Positions 54,618-63,210 of a stretch of DNA of 64,000 nt are shown in pieces. Position 1 is the first letter of the stretch. Each line of letters opens with the position of its first letter. Both the position numbers and the translations under genes were made by a program. Below the pieces are notes generated by a model, which saw only the letters and a program-made list of their open reading frames with translations, did not search any database and was not told where the DNA came from. The stretch comes from Schauerella fraxinea (GTDB taxonomy: Bacteria > Pseudomonadota > Gammaproteobacteria > Burkholderiales > Burkholderiaceae_B). The stretch lies in contig JAVDKL010000001.1 of assembly GCA_030849965.1 (NCBI GenBank), positions 1,408,554 to 1,472,553 of the forward strand, written 5' to 3'.

Positions 54618-55736
54618 CTAGATTTGCGGACTTTCCAGCCGAGGGAGATTCAACGTAAACATGATGGCGTGGTCGGTGCTGGATGCGGTCGCTATTCCAC
54701 CGTGGGCTTCCACAATTTCCTTGGTGATGAACAGCCCAAGACCCAGACTCGCTCTACCCTCCGAATGTGCGCCATCCGAGCCACGCCTGAGCGGATCGAA
54801 CAGGCGCGCCAGATCAGCATTTGGAATCTGGCGTGCCACAGCGTTGGTGACGCTGATCTTGACGGCATCATCCCCACCGCAAACCGCCACCCGAATCGGT
54901 TTGGCCGAAACGCCGTACTTCACGGCATTCGTGACCAGATTGCCCAAGGCTTCGCGAATGCGGGAGATGTCGAAATTTCCATGGCAGTTTCCGGCGCAGG
55001 TCATTTCGATCTCGGCTTCCGGAAAAGCCGCCTGCAAAATCGAGACTTCCTCTTCACATTCTCTATCCAGGTGCGCTTCACTTAGATTCAGACGCATCGC
55101 ACCGCCCAGACCGACGAGGTTGTAGTCAAGAAGCGAATCAAGCAAGCCCGACATCCGAGCAGCACTGCGTTTGAGAATATTGGTATAGATGCCGAGTGCG
55201 GGCGGACATTTGTTGGAGACCGCGTCAGCGGTGAGCACAATGGCCTGGAGCGGACCGCGTAGGTCATGACCCACAGCTGCCAGAAAAATCTGGCGCCGCT
55301 TTTCAACTTCCTCGGCGAATGCGCCAACCGACTCCGCAATGGCCTGATCGACCGCTTCGTTGAATCGACCGATGTCTTCCAGATACCCCTGCTCGATTTG
55401 AGTGTTGGCGCCCCAAAGGCGCAACACGCTCGACCTTAGCGCGCGATACTCAGCGATGACTTGGTCGATCTGCAGCCCCGCAAGGGCGCGTTGGCGCCCA
55501 TGAAACACCGCATCGCTCGAGGGGTTCACAGCGGCTGTGCCGAGGCTTTTCGCGATGCTGGCACTCTCCGACTGATGTGTACGCAAATCATCCGAGATGT
55601 CTTGTAGGATTTCGGGCAGATGATCCCGAAGCGCTGATTCAGCCGCATCCGAAAAGACCGCGATCGTACGTGCGAATTTGACTGCCTCTTCCAGAATGCT
55701 CTCTTTCTCGTTTTCGATAAATGTAGCTAAGCGCAT
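54618..55736 (-). CDS. Soluble sensor histidine kinase with RsbRD-type N-terminus (orphan)
   Basis: This 372-residue protein has no membrane segment. The N-terminal helical domain (about residues 10-145; FHGRQRALAGLQIDQVIAEY, RxSVLRLW) resembles the RsbRD/RsbT-co-antagonist sensor domain. The kinase part has the H-box AAVGHDLRGPLQAIVLTADA, the N-box REALGNLVTNAVKYG and the G2 box GLGLFITKEIVEAHGG. The G1 box reads NAVARQIPNADLARLFDP, which departs from DxGxGI as in phytochrome-like kinases that carry Asn there. No response regulator is adjacent, so the partner is encoded elsewhere. Confidence 0.9.
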   Translation of the reverse strand: MRLATFIENEKESILEEAVKFARTIAVFSDAAESALRDHLPEILQDISDDLRTHQSESASIAKSLGTAAVNPSSDAVFHGRQRALAGLQIDQVIAEYRALRSSVLRLWGANTQIEQGYLEDIGRFNEAVDQAIAESVGAFAEEVEKRRQIFLAAVGHDLRGPLQAIVLTADAVSNKCPPALGIYTNILKRSAARMSGLLDSLLDYNLVGLGGAMRLNLSEAHLDRECEEEVSILQAAFPEAEIEMTCAGNCHGNFDISRIREALGNLVTNAVKYGVSAKPIRVAVCGGDDAVKISVTNAVARQIPNADLARLFDPLRRGSDGAHSEGRASLGLGLFITKEIVEAHGGIATASSTDHAIMFTLNLPRLESPQI

Positions 55737-56072
55737 CCGGATTCCAATGTCATTTCAGCCTTTGCTTGCGGCACGAGCCGATAGTAACAAAGCAGGCTAC
55801 CTATAAGCGTTTATATCGTTCACCAGTGCTGTGAACAGGCCCTCACCTCGGCATGTGCTTTCGCTCTTCGTGAGGGCGCAAGCAAAGCCTTGTCCACATA
55901 AAAGGACTTAGGTCGCCTCGAACGTCGATCTTTATGGCCGATGCGTATAGCGACTGGGCCGTGCGAGACACATCAATCGCACAACGACTGAGATGTCTCA
56001 GGATCAAACGTGGGTTCTGACCTTGTCGCGATGTTCGTCGGCGTGGGGTGCCCGTTCGATTCTCGCGCAGGT
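55737..56072. other. Intergenic region without a recognisable gene
   Basis: These 336 bp lie between the start of the histidine kinase and the 3' end of a small putative gene. They must hold the kinase promoter on the minus strand. I see no tRNA, repeat or convincing reading frame. Confidence 0.5.
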
Positions 56073-56339
56073 TCAGGGGGTCGCACCTGCACCGGCCTGC
56101 CTGGATCGGTGTGGCCCAAACAAGCAGTTTTCAATCTGAGCCGAACGGTCTCTGCCACTGAGCGCCCTTTCGAGCAATGCCTTACTTCGACGCAACTCGA
56201 AAGCAGCCTGCACATACTGGGCATAGGAGCGCGAGGCAATAGGCGCCTTCGCGTAATCGGCGGCCGCCAGATATCGCTCTGTGGCACAGACCACCTCTTG
56301 CGTGGCCGCCTCGATGATTTCTCTCATGGTGTGGTCCAT
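56073..56339 (-). CDS. Small helical hypothetical protein (88 aa)
   Basis: This short reading frame encodes an Ala- and Arg-rich, largely helical protein (MREIIEAATQEVVCATERYL; SYAQYVQAAFELRRSKALLE). It has no signal peptide, membrane segment or catalytic motif. I do not recognise it. The amino-acid pattern looks protein-like, whereas the overlapping plus-strand frame does not. The start is doubtful, with candidate ATGs at 56339 and 56327 and no good ribosome-binding site for either. It lies between the histidine kinase and the island boundary. Confidence 0.4.
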   Translation of the reverse strand: MDHTMREIIEAATQEVVCATERYLAAADYAKAPIASRSYAQYVQAAFELRRSKALLERALSGRDRSAQIENCLFGPHRSRQAGAGATP

Positions 56340-56493
56340 GGAGAAAAATGTTATGACCGTTTCACGCCCTAGGGTTTTTCCTAATGCTACATAGCGTACA
56401 AAAGCATCAGTTGCAGTAGCAAATGTGAGGAGAAAGGCAGGGGGATTTACAAGTATGTGCGAATGACATCGCGGCAAACTCGAAGCAGGAAGG

Positions 56494-56519
56494 AAAAAGC
56501 CCTGACGAGTCAGGGCTTT
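56494..56519 (-). terminator. Terminator that belonged to the disrupted tRNA-Ser gene
   Basis: A hairpin with stem GCCCTGA/TCAGGGC, extended by A-T pairs, ends in five T residues on the minus strand. It lies 12 bp after the tRNA-Ser CCA end at 56531. Confidence 0.75.
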
Positions 56520-56530
56520 AACACAAGCTT

Positions 56531-56559
56531 TGGCGGAGACGGAGGGATTCGAACCCTCT
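56531..56559 (-). other. tRNA-Ser 3' fragment: attachment site at the genomic island boundary
   Basis: Read on the minus strand this is GAGGGTTCGAATCCCTCCGT followed by CTCCGCCA: a complete T-arm, the 3' acceptor strand CGTCTCC, discriminator G and CCA. Discriminator G and the acceptor sequence indicate tRNA-Ser. The remaining two-thirds of the tRNA is missing, and unrelated A+T-richer sequence starts right upstream. This is what remains at one end of an element that integrates into a tRNA 3' end. The intact tRNA-Ser should lie at the far end of the island, outside the window. Confidence 0.82.
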
Positions 56560-56561
56560 GA

Positions 56562-57020
56562 GAGGGGAATAAATGGGCAGCGCAGGCAATAAAATCAAGG
56601 GCTTACGATCTTACCTATCCCTCAAGTAGCTCCGGTTCTTCCTCGAATCCGCAGTGGATTTCGCAGTGAGCGGCTGCTTTCACGTTAGAACTAGATATCC
56701 TCAGCCAAGCTACGGATTACGATTCCATGTGAATGTTCATTTTTATCGATGGCGTAATGCCGCATAATGCTCCGCAAAGACCCGAAATCCAATGGGTTTG
56801 CCCAAATATCATCCTCCTCTTACTCGGACATTGCGAAACAAAATGAACTCTCCGATAGGTGATTTTTCTGCCAGAATGCTACTGCGTGTCCCCAGCTCTC
56901 GCGCGCGCCGTGCTTCGCCGTTTTGCAAAGCATGTGTCGGCTAAAAAGACAGTCATGTCTACAGACAGTAATGTTTGTTAGGCGATAGGTAAGTGAAGAG
57001 AGGGGATGCGCACATTGATC
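56562..57020. other. Island left edge, no recognisable gene
   Basis: About 460 bp between the tRNA-Ser fragment and the DUF4365-like gene. The composition shifts to lower G+C. No integrase, tRNA or repeat is visible, and short reading frames here are not convincing. Confidence 0.5.
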
Positions 57021-57947
57021 TCAGGCAGGTTTCCTGTAGATGCTCTCAAGTTTTAAATCGTGGCGAACCTCCCCCCGAAAAAGCCCCCTTCCATCCCAAT
57101 TCTTAGGATAGATAATGCACTCATCTAGCCGGATGTAGACTGCGCAAGTGCCTTTGTCGGAGAACCTTGCATCTTTATAGATAGCTAAGACCTTACGAGT
57201 GACAGTCACTGCATTTCTAGTGACCTTTCGCTCCTGCGAGATCGTATATATTTTGTGCGGCCTTTGGTTCAAAAAGTGTCTTACATAAGGGAGAACTGAA
57301 AGGCTGTCTCTGATGTGAGACTGCGTGCGGGTCACACGTGTTAAATGACGCCACGCGTAATTCGAGATCCTGACCTCACCTAAGGGCCCTTGATGCGTAC
57401 CAGTGCACTCACGAAATTTGTCGGCGGCCCAGTCCCTTACATCTGCCGTTCCCTGAAATGTTTTGACTGTGAATTGTGTCTGATTACTTATTTCGAGCCG
57501 ATGCATATGGAGCAGGCGTTCAATCTCGAAACGGGCGGCAGGATCCAACGAATGCGATTCTGATAGCGACATCGTTTCCAATGGCGTCTGTTTCGTTATG
57601 AGCTTCCAGTAGATCCTAACGACGGGCGTAATCCTGACCCACAGAAATAGCACCGGTTGATTCGTCCCACGCCACTTAGCTAAGTGTGCCAAATCCACAT
57701 TGTCAATTCGCCAGCGAGACTTTGTCGGGGTCCACTGAGCATAGCTATCGCCAGTCTTAACCTGAACCGCTAACTGATGATGAGTTTTGACGGGTCCAGC
57801 AACTGGGATTTTGACCTGTAGGTCGAGTGCACCGAGGCCCTCGCCACGCATGGTTTCCTTACATGCCTCTGCATCAAGTATCGTCGCAAGTTGAAATGCG
57901 GCTAGAGCCTCGCCCCACGCTCCTTGATCGTACCGGTGTCTTTTCAT
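57021..57947 (-). CDS. DUF4365-like, predicted PD-(D/E)xK nuclease-fold protein
   Basis: This 308-residue protein has an N-terminal domain of the DUF4365 type. The pattern is GEALAAFQLATI (Glu13), GEGLGALDLQVKIPV (Asp42), HHQLAVQVKTGDSYAQW (Gln62-x-Lys64) and later KWRGTNQPVLFLWVRI. These are the E...D...QxK core and the following 'YW...PVxxV' strand of restriction-endonuclease-like folds. The C-terminal half is not recognised. The protein may cut or bind nucleic acid. It is divergent from the four-gene operon at 58341-63156, with 393 bp between, and shares its lower G+C. Whether it is part of the same system is inference. Confidence 0.72.
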   Translation of the reverse strand: MKRHRYDQGAWGEALAAFQLATILDAEACKETMRGEGLGALDLQVKIPVAGPVKTHHQLAVQVKTGDSYAQWTPTKSRWRIDNVDLAHLAKWRGTNQPVLFLWVRITPVVRIYWKLITKQTPLETMSLSESHSLDPAARFEIERLLHMHRLEISNQTQFTVKTFQGTADVRDWAADKFRECTGTHQGPLGEVRISNYAWRHLTRVTRTQSHIRDSLSVLPYVRHFLNQRPHKIYTISQERKVTRNAVTVTRKVLAIYKDARFSDKGTCAVYIRLDECIIYPKNWDGRGLFRGEVRHDLKLESIYRKPA

Positions 57948-58340
57948 TATCGGCTTTAGGATGTGATATCAACAAGAGAGAGTGTCGCCTGAAACTTGTC
58001 TATATGCACTTTTGGTAGAACATGCCGATCTAGTACCCGGTGGTGAAAAGCATTGGAATCATATCCAGTCATTCAATATATTTTACCAAGTATTACAGAG
58101 AGTTATGTCTTGCACGTTGGAACGAAATGGAAGTGTGAGCGAGATATCCATGGCATTTAGCGACAATCTCTTCTAACGTTTTGATTGTGACGTGGCGCAG
58201 CTCGCACAATTAAGCGTCCGAGAAATCCTGGGGTAGTTGCTTTAGTGAGAGACCCACGCCATGCCAGCCTCGGAAATGTTTCGAGATATGTATAATCTCC
58301 ACTCGCCGTATCCGTCTGCCCATGAGAACAAGATCGAGTC
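57948..58340. other. Divergent intergenic region upstream of the putative defence operon
   Basis: These 393 bp separate the DUF4365-like gene from the operon. Besides the candidate promoter at 58053-58082 there is a 23-codon frame starting ATG 58105 (stop 58174-58176) with a purine-rich GAGAG before it. It could be a leader peptide, but it has no support beyond that. No tRNA or clear hairpin was seen. Confidence 0.5.
58053..58082 (+). promoter_or_regulatory. Candidate sigma-70 promoter of the putative defence operon
   Basis: A -35-like TTGGAA (58053-58058) and a -10-like TATATT (58077-58082) are separated by 18 bp. It would give a leader of about 250 nt before the phosphoribosyltransferase-like gene. 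Pattern match only. Confidence 0.35.
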
Positions 58341-59273
58341 ATGTGGCTGGTTAACGATGTACAAGATAAGCGAGAACTCACTTTGCGTGTCGATGCCTAT
58401 ATAAAAGATGTACTCGCAAGGTGCGATGCGCTCAAGCGCGCCGGCATGTGGCTTCCTGAGCCTACGATGCGTCCACGAGCTTGGATAGAAAACTTTGAAT
58501 CCGCTGACCAAATCCTTGCGGCGCAGCTCTTGGAACGCTTTGTCTTTTACAACCAACGCCTCACCGACTCGCTACTAGCCGCATCATTTGCCAGTATCGC
58601 TGATGGGCTAACAAAGGGCCCTTCAGCGCCCGATCGAGACACGCTACTGCGAATTCTCCCGCAGGCGCTTTTTACGCCGGTTTGTGGTGAAAACCCCAAT
58701 CCAACCGACTCTGGGAATTTTTTCTGCAGGCGTGCCCGCCAAGTGTTGGGTGTGGCTGAGAATCAGATCGTAACTACCAGTGATGCTATTCTGGCGGCAT
58801 CGCGGGGGGAGACAGTGGTATTCGTGGACGACTTTATTGGTTCGGGAGACCAATTCCTTTCCACATGGCGGGACATAAGAAGCGGGGCTTCATTCGAGGA
58901 AATTCAAAGGACTAGTGGCTTCACCGCTATTTACCTTAGTCTCGTTGGTACGCAGCTAGGGATTACTAAATTGCGCCAGGATACTCCGTCCGTCGCTATA
59001 TGCGTATCCCACCAACTCGATGATCGCGGTTCGATTTGGGGTCTAGCACAGTCAAACCCAGTCCTGTTTCAGGAAATCTCTCAGTTTTTAGTAAAATATG
59101 TGCCACGGCTCACTCCCCGAGATCCATACATGCACCAATCGGATTTTTTGTACGTAGGATACAAACGCCGTGGCCTTTTCCTCGCTTTTGAACATTCGGT
59201 TCCTGACGCAACCTTGCCAATATTTTGGTGTGGTGGAACAACGAACTGGGAGCCTCTAATTGAGCGAAACTAA
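58341..59273 (+). CDS. Phosphoribosyltransferase-like protein (PRTase-CE type), predicted defence component
   Basis: This 310-residue protein has a PRPP-binding loop ETVVFVDDFIGSGDQFLS (residues 157-174), the 'VDDxxxTG' signature of type-I phosphoribosyltransferases. VSHQLDDRGSIWG follows at about residue 230. The N-terminal 100 residues are helical. It resembles the PRTase class found in predicted bacterial conflict systems beside ORC/CDC6-like ATPases, and such an ATPase is encoded next door with a 14-base overlap. In that setting the enzyme may act on a nucleotide or nucleic acid as effector; the reaction is not known to me. The ATG at 58341 has only a weak purine-rich stretch upstream. 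Base composition is lower in G+C than the left 56 kb. Confidence 0.75.
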   Translation: MWLVNDVQDKRELTLRVDAYIKDVLARCDALKRAGMWLPEPTMRPRAWIENFESADQILAAQLLERFVFYNQRLTDSLLAASFASIADGLTKGPSAPDRDTLLRILPQALFTPVCGENPNPTDSGNFFCRRARQVLGVAENQIVTTSDAILAASRGETVVFVDDFIGSGDQFLSTWRDIRSGASFEEIQRTSGFTAIYLSLVGTQLGITKLRQDTPSVAICVSHQLDDRGSIWGLAQSNPVLFQEISQFLVKYVPRLTPRDPYMHQSDFLYVGYKRRGLFLAFEHSVPDATLPIFWCGGTTNWEPLIERN

Positions 59274-61155
59274 TTTTCAGGACTCTGCAACCGCGCTACG
59301 ACAGTTGTTTGCTGACAATCGCGCGGAATGGCCTGCTCACAACTTCGGCGACCTTTTTGTAACTCCTACATACCTTAGCAAACTGGAAACTCGTCGCCCG
59401 AGTATTTTGGTGGGTGGACGAGGCACTGGAAAAACGACAGCACTTCAGTCTTTAAAATACGACGCGTGCTTGGCGCGCCTTGAGGCCGATGGTCGATCAT
59501 TCAGCGACCAAGAGTACCTTGGCTTTCTCATACGAATAAACAAGAATCGGGTACGGAGCTTCCACGGGGAAGATGACTCGCTGGATTGGGGGAAGTACTT
59601 CTCTCATTATTTCAATTTGCTCGCTTGCCTCGAACTATCATCACTCGCGGCGTGGCTTGAACAGAAAAACAACAAGATATTTCCTCCAGATGCAGTAGCA
59701 TCTATCGCAACGGATCTAGGCTTTTTCGATTTTTCTGGCGAAAACTCCTGCGAACTTGGTGTTGCAATTAAAAGCCAAATATCGAAACTCCAATTAAAAG
59801 TTAATAATCCAAACAGTTCGATAGACATCATTCTATCGATGGCTGAGTCTCCGATTAGGAAATTCGTAGATCTACTAGACGAACACGGAATGTGTGACGG
59901 GAGGGTTATTTTTTGCTGCATCGATGAGTACGAAAATCTGCTAGATTATCAGCAGGCAATCCTGAATACTTACATAAAGCATGCTGCCCCTCCCTTATCG
60001 TACAAGATAGGCGTGCGGAAAAACGGCCTGCGGAATCGCCGGACACTCGACGGCCAGGATCTGCTTAAAACTCCAGACGACTATTACGAGATAGAGATTG
60101 CTGAGGAGGGCTTCGAGTACTTCGCGAGAGAAGTCGCATCAGTTCGACTTAAAGCCGCGAGGGACAACGGCGTCTCGGTGCCCGAGGCATTGTCCGAATT
60201 TCTTCAAGATCTAAGCTTCGCAGACGAGGCAGCTCTTCTTGGGGCCGAGCGTGTTGCTCAGTCCGTTCTTGCTGAACTCAATGGCGCCCCCTCGCATCGA
60301 TACTTCGTGACCCAACCCTTCTACATTACATACTTCTTGATGTATTGGAGTGCTAGCGAAGGAACGCCCGTCCGCGAACTTGCTGATCACTGGATTGCGA
60401 ACGAAAAGCAATGGGAAGTGCGGCTAGGCAACTATGGATATGCCAGCCTCTTCTGGCTTTCCAGAGGGAACAAAGGAGCCCGCATACGGAAATACTATTG
60501 CGGTGAACGAGTTTTCCTAGCACTGGCAAGTGGCAATATTAGATATTTTCTGGAACTTATTGATGTAGCTGTTTCCTACGAAATTTCCGAAGCAAAAACT
60601 TTCCCTAAGATGCTTCACATCTCTCCAAAATCTCAGACCCTCGCTGCGAGAGATGTCGGAGAGCGGCGATTGAACCAACTCGAGGGATTAGCTGATAATG
60701 GCGTTCAGCTGAAGCGTTTAGTGTTAGCAGTCGGAAAGGTCTTTTTCGAGCTTGCGCGGGCTCCATTAGGTAAGACGCCGGAAGTAACTTCGTTCATACT
60801 CTCTGGAGCAGGCGACGACATCAAGCAAATTTCGCATCTCCTGAGCGAAGGGGTCGGTCATCTCGCATTTGAGGTGGAACCAGCCACTAAATTAACAAGC
60901 AAGGTGGAACTGCGCGACGATGAGTACCGATTACATCGAATATTCTGTGCGTTCTTCGAGATATCTCATCGTAAAAAACGTCGCACGGTCTTTGATGCTT
61001 CAAATCTGACTGCGGTGCTGGGAGATCATCCTGGAAAGGCAATTTCCTCGATGCTAGAAGAAAGTCCGCAAGTGGCTGAGGACGATCTTCCGGAACAGCT
61101 TGCGCTGTTTTCAGCGTTTTACGGAGACACAGATCCTCAGGCGCCGCACCCATGA
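59260..61155 (+). CDS. ORC/CDC6-like P-loop ATPase, predicted defence component
   Basis: This 631-residue ATPase has Walker A ILVGGRGTGKTTAL (about residues 49-62) and Walker B VIFCCIDEYENLL (216-228), followed by a sensor region YKIGVRKNGLRNRRT. This arrangement matches the ORC-CDC6-like STAND/AAA families of bacterial conflict systems. The large C-terminal half (from about residue 290) is helical and unrecognised; it may contain winged helices for DNA or partner binding. The start is TTG at 59260, supported by GGGAG eight bases upstream and by the 14-base overlap with the PRTase gene. Its stop overlaps the next ATG as ATGA. It probably senses or remodels a nucleic-acid substrate to license the PRTase; this is inference. 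Confidence 0.75.
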   Translation: MSETNFQDSATALRQLFADNRAEWPAHNFGDLFVTPTYLSKLETRRPSILVGGRGTGKTTALQSLKYDACLARLEADGRSFSDQEYLGFLIRINKNRVRSFHGEDDSLDWGKYFSHYFNLLACLELSSLAAWLEQKNNKIFPPDAVASIATDLGFFDFSGENSCELGVAIKSQISKLQLKVNNPNSSIDIILSMAESPIRKFVDLLDEHGMCDGRVIFCCIDEYENLLDYQQAILNTYIKHAAPPLSYKIGVRKNGLRNRRTLDGQDLLKTPDDYYEIEIAEEGFEYFAREVASVRLKAARDNGVSVPEALSEFLQDLSFADEAALLGAERVAQSVLAELNGAPSHRYFVTQPFYITYFLMYWSASEGTPVRELADHWIANEKQWEVRLGNYGYASLFWLSRGNKGARIRKYYCGERVFLALASGNIRYFLELIDVAVSYEISEAKTFPKMLHISPKSQTLAARDVGERRLNQLEGLADNGVQLKRLVLAVGKVFFELARAPLGKTPEVTSFILSGAGDDIKQISHLLSEGVGHLAFEVEPATKLTSKVELRDDEYRLHRIFCAFFEISHRKKRRTVFDASNLTAVLGDHPGKAISSMLEESPQVAEDDLPEQLALFSAFYGDTDPQAPHP

Positions 61156-62069
61156 AAAGGCCTCCGAACCATACGCGTCGATTCGAATCGTTTGACCTTA
61201 CAGACCTTCGCTCTGGCGAAGTCGTAATTTGCAGCGAGACCTTTTCAGAAGAGCGCGGCGCTATCGGCACATGGGAAGTCCTCAAGACGGCCGATGCAGC
61301 CAGATTGGTTGTTCTACGTGATTCCAGCCCACATGCACTGTGCGTGGTTTCCAACCAAACAGTTCACGAAATTACATTGACTGACGAGCAAGGATTATTA
61401 TCTATCACCGACAGCGTTCAAGTGTTAATCGACGTTACTTCGCTACCGCATCATATCTGGGCTCCACTGTTTCAAGCCTATCTACGAGCCGGAAAAGCAA
61501 TTAGAATACTCTACGCTGAACCTGATGGTTATAAATCGCATCCCTCACCCGCCTCAGCGAATTTATTTGATCTCAGCGCTTCATTTGGTGGAATATCTCC
61601 ATTACCCGGCTTCGCTAAGCTTACAGGTCCTGATGAGGGGGATGATTCCCTATTCGTCGCTTTTTTGGGATTTGAAGGAAATCGAGCAGAAAGAATTATC
61701 AACCAGTTAGAGCCTGCCCCAAGAGTGATTCCAGTGATTGGAGCGCCTGGCTTCCAAATCAACTATCCTGCGATAACGGTAGCTTGCAATCGCTCTTTTT
61801 TAAGTGAATTCGACTGTAATGCAGACATCCGATTGGCAAAAGCCAGCTGTCCATTCGAAGCTTTCGAAACGCTGGCTTCAATACACAGGGACTTTCCCAA
61901 CCACTATTTGTATATTGCTCCCATCGGAACAAGGCCCCACGCAGTAGGGGCATTGAAATACGCTATAGACAATATAGATCACTGTGAAGTCCTTTATGAT
62001 CATCCTGTTCGACAGTCCAATCGAACCAGTGGGCGCGGTCTAATACACGTCTTTGATTTTTCGCTGTAA
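61152..62069 (+). CDS. Unrecognised Rossmann-like protein of the island operon (305 aa)
   Basis: I do not recognise the family. Alternating hydrophobic strands and helices suggest a Rossmann-type fold. Conspicuous segments are VLIDVTSLPHHIWAPLF (residues 97-113), VAFLGFEGNRAERIINQLEP, VIPVIGAPGFQINYPA and LYIAPIGTRPHAVGALKYAI near the end. The GFEGNR and APIGTRPH turns look like ligand-binding loops. There is no signal peptide or membrane segment. The ATG overlaps the ATPase stop by 4 bases, so the product is made together with the ATPase. In a defence reading it could be a ligand sensor or a third subunit. Confidence 0.7.
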   Translation: MKRPPNHTRRFESFDLTDLRSGEVVICSETFSEERGAIGTWEVLKTADAARLVVLRDSSPHALCVVSNQTVHEITLTDEQGLLSITDSVQVLIDVTSLPHHIWAPLFQAYLRAGKAIRILYAEPDGYKSHPSPASANLFDLSASFGGISPLPGFAKLTGPDEGDDSLFVAFLGFEGNRAERIINQLEPAPRVIPVIGAPGFQINYPAITVACNRSFLSEFDCNADIRLAKASCPFEAFETLASIHRDFPNHYLYIAPIGTRPHAVGALKYAIDNIDHCEVLYDHPVRQSNRTSGRGLIHVFDFSL

Positions 62070-62079
62070 GAACATAAGC

Positions 62080-63156
62080 ATGCTGGACGCAGACAAGTAT
62101 TACACGCCAATAGAGATCGCCTGCAACGCTTTTGAGCGAGCGGATCTTCCTACATACCCAGCCGTATGCGCGGACACCGCTTGCGGAACTGGACGCCTTC
62201 TGAGCGCGGCCGAGGCCGTCTTCGAAGCGAAACATTGCGTTGGGATAGACCGCGACCCGCGAGCGATACGCGAACTACGCCGCCAGAAGCCGGACTGGCG
62301 CCTTTATGTAAGCGACTTATTAAAACGTCATCGAGCTCCAGCGGCAAATTTTTCAGATGGCGTACGCCCAGTAGACCTGCTCGTTCTAAATCCTCCATTC
62401 AGCCTTGGTGCTCGCAAATACGTCGAGGTGGCTTACCAAGGACAAGAAGTGAAGTGCAGTGTCGCGATGGCACATGTGCTTCGCAGTTTGGAGCTTTTTT
62501 CCCCGTGTCTAGGAGCCCTAGCGGTAGCTCCGGAATCGATGCTTTTTTCTCAAACTGACGAACATGCGAGAGAACTGCTTTCTACCAAATATCAGTTAAG
62601 GGAGTTAGCCTCTCTTAGTATCTATACATTCAAGGGAGCACGCGTCCACTCCTCGTTCGTCCAAATTAAGAACGCATGTAGTGGAACGGCTGCCGTACCT
62701 AGGAAGACGGCTAAGCAAGGAAGGATTGAAGTCTCTCTGGTGAGGGGCGGTTTACAGATGCACGCTTTTGAACGCGTCGAATCTGGGGCCCTTGTGATTC
62801 ATTCAACCGCCCTAAGCGCGTTGGCCGTTGGCGATCTCTCCAAGATCAAAGATAAAACCTGTCTTAATGTCTGTGGCCAAGTATCCGGATGGATGCTCCT
62901 TCTCCCGAGAGTGGGCGCCCCCAAAAGCGAGAACTTTCAACCTTGTAGCTTTCCTAACATCGTCCAGCTTTCAGACTGCGTTATTGGTTTGCAGTTTAAT
63001 ACTAAGGGCGCGATGTTAGACGCACACGAGCGCATTAAACAGAAATGGGACCAATTGGTTTTGCAATATCGGGGGACCGGTGCACGCTACATCACCATGG
63101 AGCGATTAGCAATCTGGCTGGAGAGCCTTGGGATTTTTCAACTTCAATCGCCATAG
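62080..63156 (+). CDS. N6-adenine-type DNA methyltransferase of the island operon
   Basis: This 358-residue SAM-dependent methyltransferase has motif I ADTACGTGRL (residues 31-40, an FxGxG variant), the acidic strand end VGIDRDP (54-60) and the catalytic motif IV NPPF (104-107) typical of N6-adenine methylases. The order I-IV places it in the gamma-like class. The C-terminal half lacks an obvious target-recognition domain of the type I S or type II kind. The ATG at 62080 lies 10 bp after the previous stop; a TTG at 62053 is possible. In this operon it may mark host DNA or modify a molecule that the ATPase inspects; its target is unknown. Confidence 0.82.
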   Translation: MLDADKYYTPIEIACNAFERADLPTYPAVCADTACGTGRLLSAAEAVFEAKHCVGIDRDPRAIRELRRQKPDWRLYVSDLLKRHRAPAANFSDGVRPVDLLVLNPPFSLGARKYVEVAYQGQEVKCSVAMAHVLRSLELFSPCLGALAVAPESMLFSQTDEHARELLSTKYQLRELASLSIYTFKGARVHSSFVQIKNACSGTAAVPRKTAKQGRIEVSLVRGGLQMHAFERVESGALVIHSTALSALAVGDLSKIKDKTCLNVCGQVSGWMLLLPRVGAPKSENFQPCSFPNIVQLSDCVIGLQFNTKGAMLDAHERIKQKWDQLVLQYRGTGARYITMERLAIWLESLGIFQLQSP

Positions 63157-63210
63157 CTGACCATGGTCGCCACATACTCATAACTAGAAGGCTGGACAAG
63201 GGGGATAAAA

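Noticed and set aside
56010-56372. 120-codon plus-strand frame near the island edge
   Set aside because: It overlaps the more protein-like minus-strand frame; it is Gly/Arg/Thr-rich without motifs or a ribosome-binding site.
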